Positions 7,295 through 12,809 of a stretch of 12,809 nt of DNA are shown here, piece after piece. Position 1 is the stretch's first letter; the number at the start of each line of letters is the position of its first letter. Under the pieces are notes generated by a model, which saw only the letters and a list, made by a program, of their open reading frames with translations, was not told where the DNA came from and did not search any database. The stretch spans positions 455-13,263 of the forward strand of contig DMZT01000231.1 in assembly GCA_003484865.1 (NCBI GenBank), in the 5' to 3' direction. The DNA comes from Stenotrophomonas sp. Its GTDB lineage: Bacteria; Pseudomonadota; Gammaproteobacteria; Xanthomonadales; Xanthomonadaceae. Made by a program: the position numbers and the translations under genes.

Positions 7295-9487
7295 ATGGAA
7301 ATCACTCTCTCCAAGAGTCTGTTGATCGCAGTGGTGCTTGCACCGCTGTTCGGCAGCATCATCGCCGGCCTGTTCGGTCGTCAGGTCGGTCGCGCTGGCG
7401 CGCAGGCGGTCACCATCCTCGGCGTGGCGGTCAGCTGCGTGCTGTCCAGCTACGTGCTGTACATGCTGCTGTGGGGCGGCGCCCAGCCGTTCAACCAGAA
7501 CCTCTATACGTTCTTCGAAGTGGGCCAGTACTCGGCGCACGTCGGCTTCATGGTCGACAAGCTCACCGCGATGATGATGGTCGTGGTGACCTTCGTGTCG
7601 TTCCTGGTGCACGTGTACACCATCGGCTACATGCAGGATGACCCGGGCTACCAGCGGTTCTTCAGCTACATCTCGCTGTTCACCTTCTCGATGCTCACCC
7701 TGGTGATGAGCAACAACTTCCTGCAGCTGTTCTTCGGCTGGGAAGCGGTGGGCCTCGTCTCGTACCTGCTGATCGGTTTCTGGTTCAAGCGCCCGACCGC
7801 CATCTTCGCCAACATGAAGGCCTTCCTGGTCAACCGTGTCGGTGACTTCGGCTTCATCCTCGGCATCGCCGGCGTGCTGTGGGTGTTCGGCACCCTCGAT
7901 TACGCCACCGTGTTCGCCAATGCCCAGGTGCTGGGCCATCCGGACGCGCTGATCCAGATCTGGTCGGGCACGATCGACCTGTTCGGCACCTCCATCCCGG
8001 TGATGAGCGAGCCGGTGATCTGGTCGGTTGCCACGGTGATCTGCATCTGCCTGTTCATCGGTGCGATGGGCAAGTCGGCCCAGGTGCCGCTGCACGTCTG
8101 GCTGCCGGACTCGATGGAAGGCCCGACCCCGATCTCGGCCCTGATCCACGCCGCGACCATGGTCACCGCGGGCATCTTCATGGTCACCCGCATGTCGCCG
8201 CTGTTCGAGCTGTCGCAGACCGCGCTGAACTTCGTGCTGTTCATCGGCGCCACCACCGCGTTCTTCACCGGCCTGATCGGCATCGTGCAGAACGACATCA
8301 AGCGCGTCGTCGCGTACTCCACGCTGTCCCAGCTGGGTTACATGACCGTGGCGCTTGGTGTGTCGGCCTATTCGGCCGCCGTGTTCCACCTGATGACCCA
8401 CGCCTTCTTCAAGGCGCTGCTCTTCCTCGGCGCGGGCTCGGTGATCATCGCGATGCACCACGAGCAGGACATGCGCAAGATGGGCGGCCTGCGCAAGTAC
8501 ATGCCGATCACCTTCGTCACCATGTGGATCGGTACGCTGGCCCTGGTCGGTACCCCGTTCTTCTCCGGCTTCTACTCCAAGGACACCATCATCGAGGCCG
8601 CGCAGCACCACGCGCATGTGTCCTCGAGCTGGGTGGCAACCTACGGGTACTGGGCGGTGCTGGGTGGCGTGGTCGTGACCAGCTTCTACAGCTTCCGTCT
8701 GCTGTTCCTGACCTTCCATGGCAAGGAACGCTTCCGCGATGCGCATGACGATCACGGCCATGGGCATGACGGTCACCACGCCGCTGACGCGCATGCAGCC
8801 GATGCCCACCATGGCGACGCGCATCATGACGATCATGGCCACGGCCATGGCGCGCATGAGCCGCACGAGACCCCGTGGGTGGTGACGCTGCCGCTGATCC
8901 TGCTGGCGATCCCCTCGATGGTCATCGGTTTCTTCAGCATCGGTCCGATGCTGTACGGCACCGACTGGGCCGGCCACCATGCCGACGCTGCCATCCCGGG
9001 CCAGGTGCATTCGTTCTTCACCGGTATCGTTGATTTCTACGACCCGGCGCGCAACACCATTGGTGCGCTGGCCGAAGAGTTCCACGGCCCGGTGGCCTTC
9101 GCCATTCACGGCATGATGGCCCCGGCCTTCATCCTGACGGTGGTCGGTTTCCTGCTGGCGGCGCTGTTCTACCTGTGGAAGCCGGAACTGGCCGGCAAGG
9201 CCCGCAAGACCTTCGCGCCGATCGTGTCGGTGCTGGAGAACAAGTACGGCTTCGACAAGCTCTGGATCGGCGGGTTCGCCGGCGGCGGTATCAAGCTCGG
9301 CAAGGTTTCGCGCGCGATCGACACGAATGTGGTCGATGGTGTGGTGGTCAACGGTTCGGCGCGCCTGATCGATCTGGCGGCCAACCTGCTGCGTCGCACC
9401 CAATCCGGTTTCCTCTATCACTACGCCTTCGCGATGATCATCGGCCTGATTGCCCTTCTGGGCGTCCTGATGCATTACCTGCGTTGA
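7295..9487 (+). CDS. nuoL: NADH-quinone oxidoreductase subunit L (ND5 type, antiporter-like, His-rich insert)
   Basis: NuoL (ND5) is the distal Mrp-antiporter-like proton-pumping subunit and carries the long lateral helix that runs along the membrane arm. The 730-residue product shows the antiporter core with the charged residues of the proton path: E150 in FFGWEAVGLVSYLLI (E. coli E144), K260 in IGAMGKSAQVPLHVWLPD (K229), H369 and K373 in THAFFKALLFLGAG (H338 and K342), and K429-D430 in FYSKDTI (K399). It is over 100 residues longer than E. coli NuoL (613). Part of the excess is a soluble, histidine-rich insert at residues 484-524, between a membrane span (about 454-474) and the next (about 528-548). 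The Shine-Dalgarno sequence is weak (AAGGG at 7278-7282). nuoM follows after 23 bases. Confidence 0.97.
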   Translation: MEITLSKSLLIAVVLAPLFGSIIAGLFGRQVGRAGAQAVTILGVAVSCVLSSYVLYMLLWGGAQPFNQNLYTFFEVGQYSAHVGFMVDKLTAMMMVVVTFVSFLVHVYTIGYMQDDPGYQRFFSYISLFTFSMLTLVMSNNFLQLFFGWEAVGLVSYLLIGFWFKRPTAIFANMKAFLVNRVGDFGFILGIAGVLWVFGTLDYATVFANAQVLGHPDALIQIWSGTIDLFGTSIPVMSEPVIWSVATVICICLFIGAMGKSAQVPLHVWLPDSMEGPTPISALIHAATMVTAGIFMVTRMSPLFELSQTALNFVLFIGATTAFFTGLIGIVQNDIKRVVAYSTLSQLGYMTVALGVSAYSAAVFHLMTHAFFKALLFLGAGSVIIAMHHEQDMRKMGGLRKYMPITFVTMWIGTLALVGTPFFSGFYSKDTIIEAAQHHAHVSSSWVATYGYWAVLGGVVVTSFYSFRLLFLTFHGKERFRDAHDDHGHGHDGHHAADAHAADAHHGDAHHDDHGHGHGAHEPHETPWVVTLPLILLAIPSMVIGFFSIGPMLYGTDWAGHHADAAIPGQVHSFFTGIVDFYDPARNTIGALAEEFHGPVAFAIHGMMAPAFILTVVGFLLAALFYLWKPELAGKARKTFAPIVSVLENKYGFDKLWIGGFAGGGIKLGKVSRAIDTNVVDGVVVNGSARLIDLAANLLRRTQSGFLYHYAFAMIIGLIALLGVLMHYLR
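8744..8866 (+). repeat. Histidine-rich, internally repeated segment of nuoL
   Basis: This coding segment specifies NuoL residues 484-524, which include 16 histidines plus many Asp, Gly and Ala. It contains a near-repeat: bases 8744-8770 (HDDHGHGHD) and 8825-8851 (HDDHGHGHG) agree at 23 of 27 positions with an offset of 81 bases, and AADAH occurs twice in a row at residues 496-505. The pattern points to growth by local duplication. Such His/Asp strings can bind divalent metals, but no metal role is shown here. Confidence 0.8.
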
Positions 9488-9510
9488 TGACCTGTACGGA
9501 ATAAGAAGAC

Positions 9511-11019
9511 GTGTCGAACTGGCCCCTACTTAGTGTTCTCATCTGGCTGCCGATCATCGGCGGTGCCTTGATCCTTGCCATCCGTGATGCCCAAACCGCC
9601 CGGTGGGCGTCCCTGGGCGTCGCGGTGCTGACCTTCGTGGCCAGCCTGTCGCTGCTCAGCGGCTATGACACGGGAATCGACGCGCTGCAGTTCGTCGAGA
9701 CCCGCGCCTGGATTCCCGCCTACGACATCGGCTACAACCTCGGCGTCGACGGCATCGCGATCGCGCTGATCCTGCTGACCACGCTGGTCTCGGTGCTGGC
9801 CCTGATCGGTGCCTGGAGCGCGATCGACAAGCGCGTGAACCAGTACGTGGCCGCCTTCCTGATCCTGGAAGGTGTCACGGTGGGTATCTTCTCTGCGACG
9901 GACGCGATGCTGTTCTACGTGTTCTTCGAAGCGATGCTGATCCCGATGTTCCTGATCATCGGTGTCTGGGGCGGCCCGCGCCGCATCTACGCCGCGCTGA
10001 AGTTCTTCCTGTACACCTTCCTCGGCTCGGTGCTGATGCTGGTTGCGCTGATCTACCTGTACCTGAAGGGCGGCAGCTTCCAGCTGGCCGAGCTGTACCA
10101 GCTGCAGCTGTCGGGCAAGGAACAGACCTGGATCTTCTTCGCGTTCCTGATCGCCTTCGCGGTCAAGGTGCCGATGTTCCCGGTCCACACCTGGCTGCCG
10201 GACGCCCACGTGGAAGCGCCGACCGCCGGTTCGGTGATCCTGGCCGCCATCGCCCTGAAGATCGGTGGCTACGGCTTCCTGCGCTTCAACCTGCCGATCG
10301 TGCCGGATGCCTCGCATGAATGGGCCTGGCTGGTGATCGCGCTGTCGCTCATTGCGGTGATCTACGTCGGCCTGGTCGCCCTGGTGCAGGACGACATGAA
10401 GAAGCTGATCGCCTATTCGTCGATCGCCCACATGGGCTTCGTCACCCTGGGCACCTTCATCGCTCTGTGGCTGGTGCGTGACGCTGGTAACCCGGACGCC
10501 GCCCGCCTGGGCCTGCAGGGCGCGATGGTGCAGATGGTCTCGCACGGTTTCGTGTCCGGCGCGATGTTCTCCTGCGTCGGCGTGCTCTACGACCGCATGC
10601 ACAGCCGCCGCATTGCCGATTACGGCGGCGTGGTCAACGTGATGCCCTGGTTCGCCACCTTCGCCATGCTGTTCTTCATGGCCAATGCCGGCCTGCCGGG
10701 TACCAGCGGTTTCGTCGGTGAATTCATGATCATCATGGCCAGCTTCCAGCGCAATCCGTGGCTGGCGCTCGGCGCGGCGAGCACTCTGGTGATCACCGCG
10801 GCGTATACGCTGTGGCTGTACAAGCGCGTGTTCTTCGGTGAAGTGGCCAACGCCCATGTCGCCGAACTGAAGGACATCAACGGTCGCGAGTGGCTGGTGT
10901 TGGGTGTATTCGCCGTGGGCACCCTTGCCCTGGGCCTGTACCCCAAGCCGCTGACCGACCTGATGGAGCCCTCGATCGCGAAGCTGGCGATGCAGATCGC
11001 ATCCAGCAAGCTGCTGTAA
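9511..11019 (+). CDS. nuoM: NADH-quinone oxidoreductase subunit M (ND4 type, antiporter-like)
   Basis: NuoM (ND4) is the middle antiporter-like proton-pumping subunit of the membrane arm, between NuoL and NuoN. The 502-residue product (E. coli 509) has about 14 membrane spans. The proton-path residues are visible: E140 in YVFFEAMLIPMFLIIG, K219 in FAVKVPMFPVHTWLPDAHVEAP, K250 in AIALKIGGYG and E404 in GFVGEFMI. The start is a GTG at 9511. I chose it because the protein then begins MSNWPLLSVLIWLP, giving the expected first helix, and no upstream ATG is in frame after the nuoL stop. The ribosome binding site is poor (GGA at 9498-9500, AAGAAG just before the start). nuoN begins 36 bases after the stop. 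Confidence 0.96.
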   Translation: MSNWPLLSVLIWLPIIGGALILAIRDAQTARWASLGVAVLTFVASLSLLSGYDTGIDALQFVETRAWIPAYDIGYNLGVDGIAIALILLTTLVSVLALIGAWSAIDKRVNQYVAAFLILEGVTVGIFSATDAMLFYVFFEAMLIPMFLIIGVWGGPRRIYAALKFFLYTFLGSVLMLVALIYLYLKGGSFQLAELYQLQLSGKEQTWIFFAFLIAFAVKVPMFPVHTWLPDAHVEAPTAGSVILAAIALKIGGYGFLRFNLPIVPDASHEWAWLVIALSLIAVIYVGLVALVQDDMKKLIAYSSIAHMGFVTLGTFIALWLVRDAGNPDAARLGLQGAMVQMVSHGFVSGAMFSCVGVLYDRMHSRRIADYGGVVNVMPWFATFAMLFFMANAGLPGTSGFVGEFMIIMASFQRNPWLALGAASTLVITAAYTLWLYKRVFFGEVANAHVAELKDINGREWLVLGVFAVGTLALGLYPKPLTDLMEPSIAKLAMQIASSKLL

Positions 11020-11055
11020 TCGGGCCGTCGAGAGTATTGATTCCAGGATTTGATG

Positions 11056-12516
11056 ATGACCACCTCGCCGCTGTTGCCACTGACCGCCGCTGACCTCCCG
11101 CCGCTCGCTCCCGAGCTGGTGCTGGTTGGCAGTGCGTTCGCCCTGTTGATGCTTGATCTTTTCATCAGTGAGAAGAACAAGATCTGGACCCACCTGTTCT
11201 CGATCGCTGCGCTGGCGGTCGTCTTCTTCATGCTCGCCACCGGAGTGGGCGGGCAGGGCGAGGTCTTCCACGGCATGTTCGTCCGCGACAACGCGGCCGA
11301 CGTGATGAAGACCGTGATCGTGCTGTGCAGCGGCCTGACCCTGATCTACGGCTGGAGCTACCTGCGCGAGCGCAAGCTCTACCAGGGCGAGATCCCGGTG
11401 CTGATCCTGTTCGCCACCGCGGGCATGATGATCCTGGTCTCGGCCGGCAGCCTGCTGATGGTCTATCTGGGCCTGGAACTGCTGGCGCTGTGCTCCTACG
11501 CCCTGGTGGCCAGCAACCGTGAAAACGGTCTGGCCTCGGAAGCGGCGATGAAGTACATCGTGCTCGGCTCGCTGGCATCGGGCCTGCTGCTGTACGGCAT
11601 GTCGCTGATCTACGGCGCCACCGGTTCGCTGCACCTGGACGCCATCAACGCCGCCATCCCGCATACCGAAGAGAAGATGCTGCTGCTGACCGGCGCGGTG
11701 TTCATGATCGCCGGCGTGGCCTTCAAGCTGGGTGCGGCCCCGTTCCACATGTGGCTGCCCGATGTGTACCAGGGTGCCCCGGCACCGGTCGCGCTGTTCA
11801 TCAGCTCGGCCCCGAAGCTGGCCGCGTTCGGCATGGCCTACCGCCTGCTGGAAATGGGCGTGGGTCCGCTGGCGGACGAGTGGAAGTACCTGATCGGTGG
11901 CCTGGCCGCACTGTCGCTGGTGATCGGCAACCTGATGGCGATCGCGCAGACCAACCTCAAGCGCATGCTGGCGTTCTCGACTGTCTCGCACATCGGCTTC
12001 CTGCTGATGGGCATGGCCGGGGGGGGCGAGCGGGGTTACTCGGCGGCGCTGTTCTACGCCCTGAGCTACGCGATCATGTCCACCGCTGCGTTCGGCGCGA
12101 TCATCGCGCTGTCGCGCAACGGCTTTGAAGCCGAGAAGATCGAAGACTTCAAGGGCCTCAATGCCCGCAACCCGTGGATGGCCGGCCTGGTGCTGTGCAT
12201 CATGGCGTCGCTGGCAGGCATCCCCCCGTTCCTGGGCTTCTGGACCAAGCTGGCCGTCCTCGGCGCGGCGATCCAGGGCGACATGCTGTGGCTGGCCATG
12301 GTCGGCGTGATCTGCGCCGTGATCGGCTGCTTCTACTACCTGCGCGTCATCAAGGTCATGTACTTCGATGAGCCGGTGGGTGAGCCGCTGCCGGCCAACA
12401 ACGATCGCGTGCTGGGCGTTGTGCTGGGCGTGAATGCCTTGGCGCTGCTGGCCCTGGGCGTGGCGTGGAACCCGATCATGGTGTGGTGCCAGCAGGCATT
12501 TGCACATATTTCGTAA
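11056..12516 (+). CDS. nuoN: NADH-quinone oxidoreductase subunit N (ND2 type, antiporter-like)
   Basis: NuoN (ND2) is the antiporter-like subunit closest to NuoK and NuoJ and completes the proton-pumping arm. From the chosen start the product has 486 residues (E. coli 485). The key charged residues are E141 in YLGLELLALCSYAL, K224 in GVAFKLGAAPFHMWLPD, K254 in SSAPKLAAFG and K398 in PFLGFWTKLAVL. Possible starts are TTG 11050, ATG 11053 and ATG 11056. AGGA at 11045-11048 is 7 bases from 11056 and only 4 from 11053, so 11056 (MTTSPLLPL) is preferred. A run of eight G (12019-12026) inside the gene encodes Gly codons. It is the last nuo gene; the TAA stop lies 126 bases before a tRNA gene and no terminator is seen directly after it. 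Confidence 0.96.
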   Translation: MTTSPLLPLTAADLPPLAPELVLVGSAFALLMLDLFISEKNKIWTHLFSIAALAVVFFMLATGVGGQGEVFHGMFVRDNAADVMKTVIVLCSGLTLIYGWSYLRERKLYQGEIPVLILFATAGMMILVSAGSLLMVYLGLELLALCSYALVASNRENGLASEAAMKYIVLGSLASGLLLYGMSLIYGATGSLHLDAINAAIPHTEEKMLLLTGAVFMIAGVAFKLGAAPFHMWLPDVYQGAPAPVALFISSAPKLAAFGMAYRLLEMGVGPLADEWKYLIGGLAALSLVIGNLMAIAQTNLKRMLAFSTVSHIGFLLMGMAGGGERGYSAALFYALSYAIMSTAAFGAIIALSRNGFEAEKIEDFKGLNARNPWMAGLVLCIMASLAGIPPFLGFWTKLAVLGAAIQGDMLWLAMVGVICAVIGCFYYLRVIKVMYFDEPVGEPLPANNDRVLGVVLGVNALALLALGVAWNPIMVWCQQAFAHIS

Positions 12517-12521
12517 AAAAC

Positions 12522-12550
12522 GATACAAACGTGCGCAACTCGTGTAATAT
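12522..12550 (+). promoter_or_regulatory. Probable sigma-70 promoter for the initiator tRNA
   Basis: A locally AT-rich stretch after nuoN contains TAATAT (12545-12550), close to the -10 consensus, preceded directly by TG. GATACA (12522-12527), a weak -35 match at 3 of 6 positions, is 17 bases upstream. Transcription would start near 12557 and give an approximately 86-base leader before the tRNA. The 6-base inverted repeat CAACTC (12536-12541) / GAGTTG (12560-12565) surrounds the -10. This is a motif-based guess with no experimental support. Confidence 0.4.
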
Positions 12551-12598
12551 TCATCTCCTGAGTTGTTGATGCAGCGGTTTCGCCAGAACATCGTTGCG

Positions 12599-12623
12599 GT
12601 AGGTGCCAGCCGTTGGTTGGCAC
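12599..12623 (+). repeat. SMAG/GTAG-type REP palindrome in the tRNA leader
   Basis: The element starts with GTAG (12599-12602), followed by a 9-bp stem, GTGCCAGCC (12603-12611) against GGTTGGCAC (12615-12623), with one G-T wobble and a GTT loop. A GTAG head followed at once by an imperfect palindrome is the description of the SMAG REP family of Stenotrophomonas maltophilia, whose copies are usually intergenic and are linked to RAYT transposases. It sits between the likely promoter and the tRNA, 19 bases before the mature 5' end. Confidence 0.75.
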
Positions 12624-12642
12624 ACAACTCATCCGCTTCTGC

Positions 12643-12719
12643 TGCGGGGTGGAGCAGTCTGGCAGCTCGTCGGGCTCATAACCCGAAGGTCGCAGGTTCA
12701 AATCCTGCCCCCGCTACCA
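12643..12719 (+). tRNA. Initiator tRNA-fMet(CAT)
   Basis: This 77-base gene folds as a full cloverleaf with a genome-encoded CCA (12717-12719) and anticodon CAT (12677-12679). It is the initiator rather than an elongator tRNA-Met: positions 1 and 72 do not pair (T12643 and T12715), the anticodon stem ends in three G-C pairs (GGG 12672-12674 with CCC 12682-12684), and the D stem has A11-T24 (12653 and 12667). Most other positions equal E. coli tRNA-fMet. The usual bacterial 1-72 mismatch is C-A, whereas here it is U-U. In E. coli an initiator tRNA gene (metY) heads the rimP-nusA-infB operon; the region beyond this window may therefore hold rimP, but that cannot be seen. Confidence 0.97.
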
Positions 12720-12724
12720 TATAG

Positions 12725-12742
12725 CTCCGGTTCAAGCCGGAG
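12725..12742 (+). other. tRNA 3' trailer hairpin
   Basis: CTCCGG (12725-12730) and CCGGAG (12737-12742) form a perfect 6-bp stem with a TTCAAG loop, starting five bases after the tRNA CCA end. No T run follows, so it is not a terminator. It may guide or limit 3'-end processing of the tRNA precursor. Confidence 0.4.
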
Positions 12743-12756
12743 GCAGTGGACGAATC

Positions 12757-12786
12757 AAGCGATACCGGAAACGGTGTCGCTTTTTT
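12757..12786 (+). terminator. Intrinsic terminator after the tRNA
   Basis: An 11-bp stem (12757-12767 with 12772-12782) contains one G-T wobble and is closed by a GAAA tetraloop. It is followed by a run of six T (12781-12786), whose first two bases pair with the A-A at the foot of the stem. This is a textbook rho-independent terminator on the + strand. It would end the tRNA transcript and any nuo transcript reading through, and would separate both from whatever gene lies downstream. Confidence 0.88.
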
Positions 12787-12790
12787 CGTT

Positions 12791-12809
12791 GTAGAGCCGA
12801 CCGTTGGTC
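12791..12809 (+). repeat. SMAG/GTAG-type REP palindrome, cut by the window end
   Basis: The element begins with GTAG (12791-12794), then AGCCGACC, a GTT loop and GGTC, which is the first half of the matching arm; the rest (expected GGCT) would lie past the window edge. Head, loop and orientation equal those of the element at 12599-12623, and GTAGAGCCGACC is a form typical of the S. maltophilia family as I recall it. It starts 5 bases after the terminator T run. Confidence 0.6.

Noticed and set aside
8744..8866. CRISPR or tandem-repeat array
   Set aside because: The repetition is short, imperfect and in frame within nuoL; it encodes a His-rich loop and has no regular spacers.
301..9475. Further long - strand open frames (301-2535, 2460-4790, 4787-6943, 7253-9475)
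   Set aside because: They have the same antisense relation and biased composition. They tile exactly over the nuo genes, and none has a plausible ribosome binding site or family motif.
9526..12627. Open frame of about 1033 codons on the - strand opposite nuoM and nuoN
   Set aside because: It mirrors conserved nuo genes in the antisense frame where G/C third positions suppress stops. Its product is rich in Gln, Arg, His, Asp and Gly with no recognisable domain, as expected of an antisense shadow in GC-rich DNA.
12603..12794. Short + strand open frame of 63 codons across the tRNA
   Set aside because: It runs through the REP palindrome, the whole tRNA-fMet gene and the terminator, so it cannot be a real gene.
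1..12809. Mobile element, prophage, defence system or new gene cluster
   Set aside because: Every gene seen is a standard complex I subunit in the canonical order with even codon usage. There is no transposase, integrase or unknown gene in the window; only the small REP palindromes suggest mobility.

Overview
This window is a housekeeping segment of a GC-rich gammaproteobacterial chromosome, most likely Stenotrophomonas or a close Xanthomonadaceae relative. Two things support this: the protein sequences look like xanthomonad complex I subunits, and two short palindromes beginning with GTAG (12599-12623 and 12791-12809) match the SMAG/GTAG family of REP elements known from Stenotrophomonas maltophilia. 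The species call is inference, since no search was run.

Positions 1-12516 hold the 3' part of the nuo operon for proton-pumping NADH:quinone oxidoreductase (respiratory complex I), all on the + strand: nuoD (3' end only), nuoE, nuoF, nuoG, nuoH, nuoI, nuoJ, nuoK, nuoL, nuoM and nuoN. Packing is tight. There are ATGA start/stop overlaps at nuoF-nuoG, nuoG-nuoH and nuoJ-nuoK, and gaps of 3-36 bases elsewhere. The one larger gap is 94 bases between nuoD and nuoE and contains a perfect 7-bp hairpin. NuoE, NuoF and NuoG form the NADH-oxidising module (FMN and Fe-S clusters). NuoD and NuoI belong to the connecting, quinone-reducing module. NuoH, J, K, L, M and N are the membrane arm that moves protons. 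All the Fe-S cysteine ligands expected of an ordinary complex I are present, except that NuoG lacks the extra N7 cluster motif of the E. coli type. The charged membrane residues needed for pumping are in place. NuoL carries an unusual histidine-rich hydrophilic insert.

Positions 12517-12809 are non-coding or RNA. They hold a probable promoter (12522-12550), a SMAG palindrome in the leader, an initiator tRNA-fMet gene with encoded CCA (12643-12719), a small trailer hairpin, a strong intrinsic terminator (12757-12786) and the start of a second SMAG palindrome cut by the window end. I see no terminator between nuoN and the tRNA, so the terminator at 12757 may also end nuo transcripts.

I found no CRISPR array, insertion sequence, prophage, toxin-antitoxin pair or undescribed multi-gene system. 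The points worth a second look are local: the NuoL insert, the REP-flanked initiator tRNA with a structured leader, its U1-U72 mismatch, and the possible sharing of a 3' end between nuo mRNA and a tRNA.
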